Source: Streptomyces sp. ISL-1 (GTDB lineage Bacteria > Actinomycetota > Actinomycetes > Streptomycetales > Streptomycetaceae). From it: 64,000 bases of DNA. The translations under genes were made by a program, and so were the position numbers. The DNA is taken from the NCBI RefSeq assembly GCF_018614585.1, contig NZ_JAGGOI010000001.1, positions 62,001 through 126,000 on the forward strand, read 5' to 3'. This document shows, piece by piece, positions 26,067 to 33,912 of the stretch. Numbering within the stretch: the first letter of the stretch is position 1; the number at the start of each line of letters is the position of its first letter. Below the pieces are notes generated by a model. The model worked only from the letters and a program-made list of their open reading frames with translations, searched no databases and had not been told where the DNA came from.

Positions 26067-27023
26067 ATGCGTCCCGTACACATCGCACTCGCCGTCCTGG
26101 TCGCCGCGGTCTGGGGAGTGAACTTCGTCGTCATCGAGCTCGGTCTCGGCCACTTCCCGCCGCTGCTCTTCTCCGCCCTGCGCTTCTTGGTGGCGGCGCT
26201 GCCCGCGGTCTTCTTCGTGGGCCGTCCGAAGGTCGCCTGGAAGTGGGTGATTGGCGTCGGACTCGCCCTGGGCGTGGCCAAGTTCGGGCTGCTCTTCATC
26301 GGCATGGACCGTGGCATGCCGGCCGGCCTCTCCTCGCTCGTCCTGCAGATCCAGGCGGTCTTCACGGCTGTCTTCGCTGCCGTCGTCCTCAGCGAACGTC
26401 CGGGACGAGTAAGGGTGTTGGGCATGGCGGTCGCGCTGTGCGGCATCGCGGTCGCGGCCTACGACGAGGGCGCGTCGGGACCGGTCCTCGCCTTCCTGCT
26501 CGTCATCGCGGCGGCGGCCTGCTGGGGCGTGTCCAATGTGCTGACCCGCAAGGCCTCCCCGCCGGACGCACTGAACTTCATGATCTGGGTCTCGACCGTC
26601 CCCGTACTGCCGCTGCTCGCGCTCTCCCTCCTCTTCGAAGGCCCGCGGGCCGATCTGGACGCGCTGCGCGCCCTGGACTGGGGCGGCGCAGGCGCGATCG
26701 TCTACGTCGCCTGGGGCGCGACGGTCTTCGGCTTCGGCGCCTGGGGCTTCCTGCTGCACCGCTACCCCGCCTCCGCCGTCGCCCCCTTCTCACTGCTCGT
26801 GCCGGTCTTCGGCATGTCGTCCGCGGCGCTGCTGCTCGACGAGTCGGTGAGCCCGCTGCGCTGGGGCGCGGCGCTGCTGCTGGTCGGCGGGGTGGCGCTC
26901 ACGTCCCTGTCGCGAGCAGGAGCTCCAGGTGCTGTCGTCCCGGAGCCAGCAGCCCCGGCAGGTCAGCCGCCTCCGGATGCCAGCGCTTCTCGTACTCCCA
27001 GCACAGCCACGTCTCCTCGGTGA
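26067..27023 (+). CDS. EamA/DMT-family transporter
   Basis: A 318-residue protein with ten hydrophobic helices arranged as two homologous EamA halves (about residues 1-135 and 140-285), as in drug/metabolite transporters that export amino acids and related metabolites. Start: ATG at 26067 (MRPVHIALAVLVAAVWG), homology begins there; an ATG at 26040 would extend into the promoter. The last ~40 residues (rich in Pro, Ala and Ser) run through the 3' end of the convergent isomerase gene with 125 bp of overlap, so the tail is probably not conserved. Confidence 0.9.
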   Translation: MRPVHIALAVLVAAVWGVNFVVIELGLGHFPPLLFSALRFLVAALPAVFFVGRPKVAWKWVIGVGLALGVAKFGLLFIGMDRGMPAGLSSLVLQIQAVFTAVFAAVVLSERPGRVRVLGMAVALCGIAVAAYDEGASGPVLAFLLVIAAAACWGVSNVLTRKASPPDALNFMIWVSTVPVLPLLALSLLFEGPRADLDALRALDWGGAGAIVYVAWGATVFGFGAWGFLLHRYPASAVAPFSLLVPVFGMSSAALLLDESVSPLRWGAALLLVGGVALTSLSRAGAPGAVVPEPAAPAGQPPPDASASRTPSTATSPR

Positions 27024-27687
27024 GTGTCGCCAGGCACTCGGCGAGCGGCAGTACGCCCGCGCCGAGCGGCAGCGGCGCGAGGTCGTCGCGTGACGCGACG
27101 TCCTTGACCTGGACATAGCCGAGGAAGGGAGCGAGGGCCGCATGTGCCGCCGCCGGTTCTTCGCCGTCGAGCCACGGGTGCACCACGTCCCAGATCGCGC
27201 CCGCGTGCTTGTGGCCGACCGGGCCCAGGATGCGGGAGACGGCGGCGCCGGTACGGTGCGAGTCGTGGGTCTCCAGCAGGATCCGTACGCCCAGTCCGGC
27301 CGCGGTCTCGGCGGCGGCTCCGAGCCGGCGGGCGGCCGTGGCCTCCGCCTCGGCCAGGTCCTGGTCGCCCCCGCCGGGGAAGACCCGTATGTTCGGCGCG
27401 CCCAAGTCCTTGGCCAGCCGCAGCAGTTCGTCGAGCTCCTTGTACACCGGAGCGTCGTCACCGGGAGCCGCGACACCGGTGTACCCGCACACGGTGAGAA
27501 TCTCCACACCCGCGCGTTCGAACTCCGCCACCACAGCGGCCCGGTCCCGCGCTCCGATCCCCGGATGCACCGGCTCCTCGGGGTCGGCACGCAGCTCGAT
27601 CCCCTGGTAGCCGGTGTCCGCGGCGAGCGCGACCACGTCCGCGACGGGCATGCCCGGCACGCCGAGCGTTGAGAAGGCGAACTTCAT
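26899..27687 (-). CDS. TIM-barrel sugar phosphate isomerase/epimerase
   Basis: A 262-residue protein of the xylose-isomerase-like TIM barrel superfamily. Metal-binding acidic and His residues occur at strand ends: GIELRADP near 30, RILLETHDSHRTG near 140 and WDVVHPW near 170, followed by YVQVKD near 195. The family includes inosose isomerases and sugar epimerases. It overlaps the EamA gene's 3' end (convergent) and is overlapped by 4 bp with the MarR-GNAT gene upstream, so the two form an operon. Substrate unknown. Confidence 0.88.
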   Translation of the reverse strand: MKFAFSTLGVPGMPVADVVALAADTGYQGIELRADPEEPVHPGIGARDRAAVVAEFERAGVEILTVCGYTGVAAPGDDAPVYKELDELLRLAKDLGAPNIRVFPGGGDQDLAEAEATAARRLGAAAETAAGLGVRILLETHDSHRTGAAVSRILGPVGHKHAGAIWDVVHPWLDGEEPAAAHAALAPFLGYVQVKDVASRDDLAPLPLGAGVLPLAECLATLTEETWLCWEYEKRWHPEAADLPGLLAPGRQHLELLLATGT

Positions 27688-28619
27688 TCGACCGTTCCTT
27701 TCTGCAGGGGAAGCCGCCAGTCCTGGCCGACCAGGTCCACTCCGTACGAGCGGTGCGGCTTCTCGGCGACGAGGGTGAACCCGGCACGCTGATAGATCCG
27801 CCGGGCCCCGGCCAGTACGTCATTGGTCCACAGCACCAGTTCCCGGTACCCCACATCGCGCGCGAAATCCACGACGGCGCTCACGAGCCGGTCGCCGAGC
27901 CCGTGCCCGCGCGCATCCGGTTCCACGAGCAGGAGCCGCAGCCGCGCGGTCGCCGGGGCGTCGTCCCGTACGCACATCACCGACCCGACCGGCCGCCCGT
28001 CCAGCTCGGCGATCCACACCCGCTCCAGATGGGGGTCGTGGTCCTGCGCGAAATCCGCGACGATCCGGGCGACGAGCCCTTCGAAGTCGGCGTTCCAGCC
28101 GTACTCGGCGGCGTACAGCGCACCGTGCCGCTGCACGACCCACCCCAGATCGCCGGGCCCCGGCTCGCGCATGACGGGCCCTTCGCGGTGGGCCGCCCGC
28201 CCGCGGCCGAGGATCTCGCGCACGGTGCGCATCGCCTCGACCAGCCGCGGCCGCTCCTCCGCCGGAACCTTCTCCAGCAGCGCCCCGACGGCCTCCCGCG
28301 ACCGCTCGTCCAGCAGCGCGGCGGCCTCGCGGCCGCGGGGAGTGAGGGTGATGCGCTGCCGCCGCGGATCCACCTCCGACGGTGCCCGCCCGACCAGCCC
28401 CTCCCGCTCGAACTTGGTGAGCAGCCTGCTCAAGTAACCGGCGTCGAGGGAGAGTTCGGCGCGCAGATCGGCGGCGTCGGTACGCGGGCTGTGGGCGAGT
28501 TCGTACAGTACGCGCGACTCGGTGAGGCTGTAGGGGGTGTAGAGGTGCTTGCTGTAGTCGAGCGCGCCGATGAGGTTGGTGTAGAAGCGGTTGAACGCGC
28601 GGACTTCATTGATCGGCAT
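27684..28619 (-). CDS. MarR-GNAT fusion protein
   Basis: A 311-residue fusion. Residues about 1-145 form a MarR winged helix (LSLDAGYLSRLLTKFEREGL and VDPRRQRITLTPRG); about 150-311 form a GNAT acetyltransferase (RLLLVEPDARGHGLGDRLV contains the acetyl-CoA loop). Such fusions occur widely in bacteria, and the acetyltransferase part is presumed to act on or to sense a small amine. It is overlapped at its 3' end by the isomerase gene (ATGA). A 13-bp palindrome (28652-28664) lies 33 bp upstream. Confidence 0.92.
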   Translation of the reverse strand: MPINEVRAFNRFYTNLIGALDYSKHLYTPYSLTESRVLYELAHSPRTDAADLRAELSLDAGYLSRLLTKFEREGLVGRAPSEVDPRRQRITLTPRGREAAALLDERSREAVGALLEKVPAEERPRLVEAMRTVREILGRGRAAHREGPVMREPGPGDLGWVVQRHGALYAAEYGWNADFEGLVARIVADFAQDHDPHLERVWIAELDGRPVGSVMCVRDDAPATARLRLLLVEPDARGHGLGDRLVSAVVDFARDVGYRELVLWTNDVLAGARRIYQRAGFTLVAEKPHRSYGVDLVGQDWRLPLQKGTVE

Positions 28620-28651
28620 GAGCTACTCCGGGCTGCTCCGAGCGGCCACCT

Positions 28652-28664
28652 TTGACTGAGTCAA
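28652..28664. promoter_or_regulatory. MarR-type palindrome TTGACTGAGTCAA
   Basis: Perfect palindrome TTGAC-TGA-GTCAA, 32 bp upstream of the MarR-GNAT start. It fits a MarR dimer site; it may also act as a -35 element (TTGACT). Autoregulation is likely but not proven. Confidence 0.6.
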
Positions 28665-28729
28665 CGGTACGACGGTCTCCGTAGCCCGGCAAGGCGCTGT
28701 GCCGGCGAGCGCTCCGTGCGACCGGCCTC

Positions 28730-29794
28730 TCACCCCTTCCGCGGCGGCGCAGTCGACGCCCGTGCCATCAGCTCCGCGCCGATCGTCGCGATCCCGCCGG
28801 GCGGCGGGGCCTCGTTGCCCATCGCCAGACGGCCCGCCCGCGCGCCCGCCTCATGCAGCGGCAGCCGGACCGTCGTCAGCGCCGGGACCGCGTCCACCGA
28901 GAAGGGGAGGTCGTCGAAGCCCGCCACGGAGATGTCCTCGGGGATACGTAGCCCCTGGTCGCGCAGGGCCGCGCAAGCGCCCAGCGCCACCGTGTCGTTC
29001 GCGGCCACGATTGCGGTCAAGTCCGGGTCACGGCGCAGGAGTTCGAGCGTCGCGTCGTAGCCCGAGCGGCGCGCGTAAGGGCCGTGCACGGTCACGTGCG
29101 ACTGGTCTTCGTCGATCCCCGCCGCGGCCAGCGCCGCCCGGTGGCTCTCCAGCCGGTGCCGGGTCGTCGTGCGCTCCGGCGGTCCCGCGACGTAACCGAT
29201 CCGGCGGTGTCCGAGCGCCAGCAGATGCTCGGTGAGCCGCCGCCCGCCGCCCCGGTTGTCGAAGGCGAGCGCGGCGACGACGGCCTCGCTGCCCGGCAGC
29301 GGGGGCCGGCCGCACAGCACCACTCGCGTCCCCGCGTCCGCGAGCTTCGCCAGCTTGGCGGCCATCGCGGCGATGTGGTCCGGGTCCTCCAGCGCGCCGC
29401 CGGTCAGCACGACGGCCGCGGCCCGTTGCCGCTGGAGCAGGGTGAGATAGGTGAGTTCGCGCTCCGGCGAGCCGCCGGTGTTGCAGACCACGGCCAGTTT
29501 CTCGCCGCCTGCCCGCCCCGAGCCCTCCTGCCCGCTGATCTCCGTCTGTGCAGCCCCGGCCATGATCCCGAAGAAGGGGTCGGCGATGTCGTTGACGAGG
29601 ATGCCCACCAGGTCGGAGGTGGCGGCGGCGAGCGAGCTCGCGGGGCCGTTCAGTACGTAGTCGAGCTCGTCGACCGCCCGCAGCACCCGCTCCCGCGTCG
29701 ACGCCGCGACCGGGTAGTTGCCGTTGAGCACACGGGAGACGGTGGCCGGGGACACCCGGGCGCGCGCCGCCACATCCGCCAGGGTGACTGTCAT
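28730..29794 (-). CDS. LacI-family transcriptional regulator
   Basis: A 354-residue LacI repressor: DNA-binding domain with LADVAARARVSPATVSRVLN at residues 4-23, hinge, then a periplasmic-binding-protein-like effector domain (LVGILVNDIADPFFGIMAG onward). It is divergent from the oxidoreductase operon at 29995, and an AAGCGCTT centred palindrome lies between (29870-29877). It probably represses that operon until the sugar is present. Confidence 0.93.
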   Translation of the reverse strand: MTVTLADVAARARVSPATVSRVLNGNYPVAASTRERVLRAVDELDYVLNGPASSLAAATSDLVGILVNDIADPFFGIMAGAAQTEISGQEGSGRAGGEKLAVVCNTGGSPERELTYLTLLQRQRAAAVVLTGGALEDPDHIAAMAAKLAKLADAGTRVVLCGRPPLPGSEAVVAALAFDNRGGGRRLTEHLLALGHRRIGYVAGPPERTTTRHRLESHRAALAAAGIDEDQSHVTVHGPYARRSGYDATLELLRRDPDLTAIVAANDTVALGACAALRDQGLRIPEDISVAGFDDLPFSVDAVPALTTVRLPLHEAGARAGRLAMGNEAPPPGGIATIGAELMARASTAPPRKG

Positions 29795-29869
29795 CGCTTT
29801 CCTCCACGGGAGATGGAACAGGGCCCTTGTCCGGGCCGCTGTCGGCAGGCTAGCGTCATACCGCTTAGA

Positions 29870-29877
29870 AAGCGCTT
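29870..29877. promoter_or_regulatory. LacI-type operator core AAGCGCTT
   Basis: The sequence AGAAAGCGCTTGCT around 29867-29880 has a palindromic centre AAGCGCTT, typical of LacI-family sites with a central CG. It lies 76 bp upstream of the LacI start (29794) and 118 bp upstream of the oxidoreductase start. Confidence 0.6.
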
Positions 29878-29903
29878 GCTACCGCCGCATCGAGGGACCA
29901 CGA

Positions 29904-29977
29904 CCGTGACGAGGGAACACGGCCGTGACGAGGCACGAGGGAACGCGAAGTATCGAGGGACCGCGAAGTATCGAGGG
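29904..29977 (+). repeat. Short direct repeats in the leader of the oxidoreductase operon
   Basis: The 11-mer ccgtgacgagg occurs at 29904-29914 and 29923-29933; the 16-mer cgcgaagtatcgaggg at 29944-29959 and 29962-29977 (18-bp period). They lie between the operator and the GTG start, so they are in the 5' untranslated region or the promoter. Confidence 0.85.
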
Positions 29978-29994
29978 CATATGGAGGCACCTTC

Positions 29995-31146
29995 GTGACA
30001 CGCAGGACAGTGCGGATCGCCATGAACGGCGTCACGGGGCGAATGGGATACCGCCAGCACCTGGTGCGCTCCCTCCTCGCGATCCGCGAACAGGGCGGCC
30101 TGGACCTCGGGGACGGCGACGTCCTGTGGCCCGAGCCCGTCCTCGTCGGCCGCCGCGAGCACGCGCTGCGCGAGATCGCCGAGCGGCACGGCCTCGCGCA
30201 CATCTCCACCGACCTCGACGCCGTGCTCGCCGACGACAGCATCGACATCTACTTCGACGCGCAGGTCACCTCGGCCCGCGTCGCCGCGATCAAGCAGGCC
30301 ATCGCCGCCGGCAAGCACATCTACACCGAGAAGCCGAGCGCTACCGGCCTCGCCGGCGCGCTGGAGCTCGCCCGCCTCGCCGAGTCCGCCGGCATCAGGC
30401 ACGGAGTCGTCCAGGACAAGATCTTCCTGCCGGGCATGCTGAAGCTGAAGCGCCTCGTCGAGGGCGGCTTCTTCGGCGAGATCCTGTCCGTGCGCGGGGA
30501 GTTCGGCTACTGGGTCTTCGAGGGCGACTGGCAGCAGGCACAGCGCCCGAGCTGGAACTACCGCGCCGAGGACGGCGGCGGCATCGTCGTCGACATGTTC
30601 CCGCACTGGGAGTACGTACTGCACGAACTGTTCGGCCGGGTCACCTCCGTCACCGCGCAGATCGCCACGCACATACCGCAGCGCTGGGACGAGCGCGGAA
30701 AGCCGTACGCCGCGACCGCCGACGACTCCGCGTACGGCATCTTCCAGCTGGAGGGCGGCGCCGTCGCCCAGATCAACTCCTCCTGGGCGGTGCGGGTGAT
30801 GCGTGACGAACTCGTGGAGTTCCAGGTCGACGGCACCCACGGCTCGGCGGTCGCGGGCCTGCGCCGCTGCCGCGCCCAGCACCGCTCCGCCACCCCCAAG
30901 CCGGTGTGGAACCCGGATCTGGCCGCCACCGAGTCCTTCAGAGACCAGTGGCAGGAGGTGCCGGACAACGGGGAGTTCGAGAACGGCTTCAAGGCGCAGT
31001 GGGAGCTGTTCCTGCGCCATGTCGCGCTGGGCGAGCCGTACCACTGGGACCTGCTGGCGGGGGCTCGCGGCGTGCAGCTCGCCGAGCTGGGCCTGAAGTC
31101 CTCGGCCCAGGGCCGGCGCTTCGAGGTGCCGGAGCTGTCGCTGTGA
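29995..31146 (+). CDS. Gfo/Idh/MocA-family oxidoreductase
   Basis: A 383-residue NAD(P)-dependent dehydrogenase with N-terminal Rossmann fold (VRIAMNGVTGRMGYRQH) and the family mark EKPSATGLAGALELA near residue 113-127 (catalytic Lys of the EKP motif), followed by the C-terminal beta-sheet substrate domain. Members act on inositols, sugars and sugar acids. GTG start at 29995 with GGAGG 7-8 bases upstream. First gene of a three-gene operon (GTGA overlap with the next). The specific substrate is unknown; the DUF993 and isomerase partners suggest a cyclitol or rare sugar. Confidence 0.92.
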   Translation: MTRRTVRIAMNGVTGRMGYRQHLVRSLLAIREQGGLDLGDGDVLWPEPVLVGRREHALREIAERHGLAHISTDLDAVLADDSIDIYFDAQVTSARVAAIKQAIAAGKHIYTEKPSATGLAGALELARLAESAGIRHGVVQDKIFLPGMLKLKRLVEGGFFGEILSVRGEFGYWVFEGDWQQAQRPSWNYRAEDGGGIVVDMFPHWEYVLHELFGRVTSVTAQIATHIPQRWDERGKPYAATADDSAYGIFQLEGGAVAQINSSWAVRVMRDELVEFQVDGTHGSAVAGLRRCRAQHRSATPKPVWNPDLAATESFRDQWQEVPDNGEFENGFKAQWELFLRHVALGEPYHWDLLAGARGVQLAELGLKSSAQGRRFEVPELSL

Positions 31147-32285
31147 CGATCAGGCTCCCACACGGGGTGTACGAACCCCGCGCCGAACCGGCCGTGTTCG
31201 CGGGCGGGGCCGCATTGGCCTCTCGTACGGTCTTCTCCGCGGCGCATGTCGTGGCCGACCCGTACGCCGACGCGAGCCCCGACTCGCCGGCCGCCGTCGA
31301 CTGGGACGCCACGCTCGCCTTCCGCCGCCATCTGTGGTCGCACGGCCTCGGCGTCGCGGAGGCGATGGATACGGCGCAGCGTGGGATGGGCCTGGACTGG
31401 GGCGGCGCGGCGGAGCTGATCCGGCGCTCGGCGGCGGAGGCGAAGGCGGTGGGCGGCCGGATCGCGTGCGGGGTGGGCACGGACCAACTCGGCCCCGGCG
31501 GCGGATCGCTGACGCAAGTGCGCACGGCGTACGAGGAACAACTGGCGCTCGTCGAGGACACCGGAGCGCAGGCGATCCTGATGGCGTCACGCGCACTGGC
31601 CTCGGCGGCGCGGACGCCTGACGACTACCTCTCTCTCTACACCCACCTCCTGCGGCAGGCGCGCGAACCGGTGATCCTGCACTGGCTGGGCCCGATGTTC
31701 GACCCGGGACTGGGTGGTTACTGGGGCTCTGCCGATCTCGACGCGGCCACGTCGGTCCTGCTCGACGTCATCGCCGGCCACCCCGACAAGGTCGACGGCG
31801 TCAAGATCTCGCTGCTGGACGCGCGGCGCGAGATCGACCTGCGCCGCCGCCTCCCTCAGGGCGTCCGCTGCTACACCGGCGACGACTTCAACTACCCGGA
31901 GCTGATCGCGGGCGACGAGCGGGGCTTCAGCCACGCGCTGCTCGGGATCTTCGACCCGCTCGGCCCCTCGGCCGCTCAGGCGGTACGGATCCTCGACACC
32001 GGCGATGTCGCCGGGTTCCGCAAACTCCTCGACCCCACGGTCGAGCTGTCCCGCCACCTCTTCGAGGCGCCGACCCGCTTCTACAAGACGGGTGTGGTGC
32101 TGCTCGCCTGGCTGGCCGGGCACCAGTCGCACTTCACGATGGTGGGCGGGCTGCAGTCGGCCCGCTCGCTGCCGCACCTGTGCCGGGCGTACGAACTGGC
32201 CGACGGCCTCGGCCTGTTCCCCGACCCGGGTCTGGCCGAGACGCGGATGAAGTCCCTGCTGACGATGTACGGAGTCGCCCAGTGA
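31143..32285 (+). CDS. DUF993-family protein (dihydrodipicolinate synthase-like barrel)
   Basis: A 380-residue protein of the DUF993 family, a TIM barrel related to N-acetylneuraminate lyase / dihydrodipicolinate synthase. Conserved stretches are AMDTAQRGMGLDWGGA near 75 and VDGVKISLLDARREIDLRRR near 215, where the Lys in GVKIS is the probable Schiff-base residue. It would act as an aldolase or dehydratase on the product of the oxidoreductase. GTG start at 31143 overlapping the upstream stop. The overlap and shared operon with oxidoreductase and isomerase indicate one pathway. Reaction unproven. Confidence 0.87.
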   Translation: MTIRLPHGVYEPRAEPAVFAGGAALASRTVFSAAHVVADPYADASPDSPAAVDWDATLAFRRHLWSHGLGVAEAMDTAQRGMGLDWGGAAELIRRSAAEAKAVGGRIACGVGTDQLGPGGGSLTQVRTAYEEQLALVEDTGAQAILMASRALASAARTPDDYLSLYTHLLRQAREPVILHWLGPMFDPGLGGYWGSADLDAATSVLLDVIAGHPDKVDGVKISLLDARREIDLRRRLPQGVRCYTGDDFNYPELIAGDERGFSHALLGIFDPLGPSAAQAVRILDTGDVAGFRKLLDPTVELSRHLFEAPTRFYKTGVVLLAWLAGHQSHFTMVGGLQSARSLPHLCRAYELADGLGLFPDPGLAETRMKSLLTMYGVAQ

Positions 32286-33148
32286 CCGAGCCGACCGAGC
32301 CGACCGAGCCGACCGAGCCGACCGATCTGACCCGCTTCAGCATCAACCAGATGACGGTGAAGCAGCTCACCCTCCCCGAACTCACCGACTCCTGCGTACG
32401 CCTGGGCATCCCGGGGGTGGGCCTGTGGCGCGAACCGGTCCGGGCATACGGAGTCGAAGCCGCGGCGAAGCTCGTACGCGACGCGGGGCTGACGGTGACC
32501 AGCCTGTGCCGCGGCGGCTTCTTCACCGCGATCGACCCGGCTGAGCGGGCGCGCGCCCTCGCCGACAACCGCACGGCGATCGACGAGGCGGCGGCGCTCG
32601 GCACGGACACCCTGATCCTGGTCGCGGGCGGCCTCCCCGCGGGCAGCCGCGACCTGCCGGCCGCGCGGGAACGCGTCGCGGACGCGCTGTCGGTACTGGC
32701 TCCCTACGCGGGAGAGCGGGGCGTACGGCTGGCGATCGAGCCGCTCCACCCGATGTACGCGGCGGACCGATGCGTGGTCTCGACGCTGAAGCAGGCGCTG
32801 GACCTCGCCGAACGCTTTCCGGCGGTGCAGGTCGGCGTGGTGGTGGACACGTACCACATCTGGTGGGACGAGGCGGCGCCGGCCGCGGTGGCGAGGGCGG
32901 GCGCGGCGGGCCGTATCCACGCCTTCCAACTGGCGGACTGGACAACCCCGTTGCCGGCGGGGGTGCTGACCGGCCGGGGCCAGCTCGGGGACGGCGTGAT
33001 CGACATGCGCGAGTGGAAGGGCAGGGTGGAGGCGGCGGGGTACGGGGGCGCGATCGAGGTGGAGCTGTTCAACGAGGGGCTGTGGGCGCGGGACGGGGAG
33101 GAGGTCCTGGGGGAGGTGCTGGCGCGGTACGAGGAGTTCGCGGGGTAG
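32282..33148 (+). CDS. TIM-barrel sugar phosphate isomerase/epimerase
   Basis: A 288-residue xylose-isomerase-like protein. Metal-site residues are at strand ends, e.g. VRLAIEPLHPMYAADR near 150, VVVDTYHIWWDEA near 190, IHAFQLADW near 215 and IEVELFN near 260. The GTG at 32282 overlaps the stop of DUF993. The first residues are a 9-bp microsatellite (four GAG-CCG-ACC copies giving EPTEPTEPTEPT) that is not typical of the family; a native start could be any of the codons before SINQMTVKQLTLPELT. It is the last gene of the LacI-controlled operon. Confidence 0.87.
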   Translation: MTEPTEPTEPTEPTDLTRFSINQMTVKQLTLPELTDSCVRLGIPGVGLWREPVRAYGVEAAAKLVRDAGLTVTSLCRGGFFTAIDPAERARALADNRTAIDEAAALGTDTLILVAGGLPAGSRDLPAARERVADALSVLAPYAGERGVRLAIEPLHPMYAADRCVVSTLKQALDLAERFPAVQVGVVVDTYHIWWDEAAPAAVARAGAAGRIHAFQLADWTTPLPAGVLTGRGQLGDGVIDMREWKGRVEAAGYGGAIEVELFNEGLWARDGEEVLGEVLARYEEFAG

Positions 33149-33325
33149 GGGGTTGTTGGCGGGCGGGGGCGGGCGCGGCGGTCCGTGGCGCGGGCCGCGG
33201 GGGTTCGCAGTGCGGGGGCCGGGGTGCGGGCCGTGGGGGTTCGGGGTGCGGGTGTTGGGGCTGTCCGAGGTGCCCGGGGCCGTTGTGGTGCCGGGCGCCG
33301 GGGGCCTCCGGAGGGCGCGCCCGGA

Positions 33326-33543
33326 CTGCTTTCCTCGCGGGACCTCCGCTCGTTCCTCGCTACGGTCCCGCTGCGCCGCTCTACCTCCGGGCTTTCCCCC
33401 TCCTACGACCCAGCCTCCCCCTGACGGGACCGGTGTGCGGCAGCACACGGGCCGCTCCGGGACCTCGGGCTGCAGGGGGACGCGCAGGGGTCGTGTCCGG
33501 GACGTAAAGCGACGCAACTCGCGCGAAGCGCGGTGAGGAAAGC
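33326..33543. repeat. Inverted repeat pair flanking 200 bp of spacer
   Basis: ctgctttcctc at 33326-33336 and its reverse complement at 33533-33543 match over 11 bp, with partial extension (GCGG-like bases inside the arms and CCGG outside). The 200 bp between holds no gene. Confidence 0.55.
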
Positions 33544-33797
33544 AGCCCCGGATACGAGCCCCGGAGCGGCCCCAGACCCGCACACCGCGGCCCCCCGCCC
33601 CCCGGACGCCCAGGACCCGCACCGCGGCTCCACGCACCAGCAACAGCCCCGCACCGCGGCCCCCGCACGAGATCCCCAAAAAATAACTCCCCGCTGTCGT
33701 GCAACCCTTTTCGTGTGACGACAGTCGTACCTGTCATCAAGGCTCCCGGGGAGGGATCTGGGGGGATTCGGGGAGCCCTTGACGGAGGGGAAACAGA

Positions 33798-33823
33798 GGG
33801 GCCCGGTCCTAGGACCGGGCCCC
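33798..33823. terminator. 26-bp perfect palindrome upstream of recD2
   Basis: Left half GGGGCCCGGTCCT and right half AGGACCGGGCCCC are perfectly complementary with no loop, so a cruciform or a hairpin with a tight turn. It is 89 bp before the recD2 start. Terminator or cruciform-forming site; which is unclear. Confidence 0.55.
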
Positions 33824-33912
33824 CTCGACCGTTCCGGGCCACCCCACGGACGCCGACGCGGAGTTGTCCACAGGCCACCCGCACTGTCGGACCCCGGCGG
33901 TAGCGTCGGATC

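Larger units (their letters stand above)
33149..33912. other. Gene-poor spacer between catabolic operon and recD2
   Basis: 764 bp with no plausible coding frame: the candidate frames have poor third-position GC pattern and are antisense shadows. It holds inverted repeats (33326-33543) and a 26-bp palindrome (33798-33823). Composition (G-rich runs at 33150-33300, C/T-rich runs at 33350-33430) differs from the flanking genes. Confidence 0.65.
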
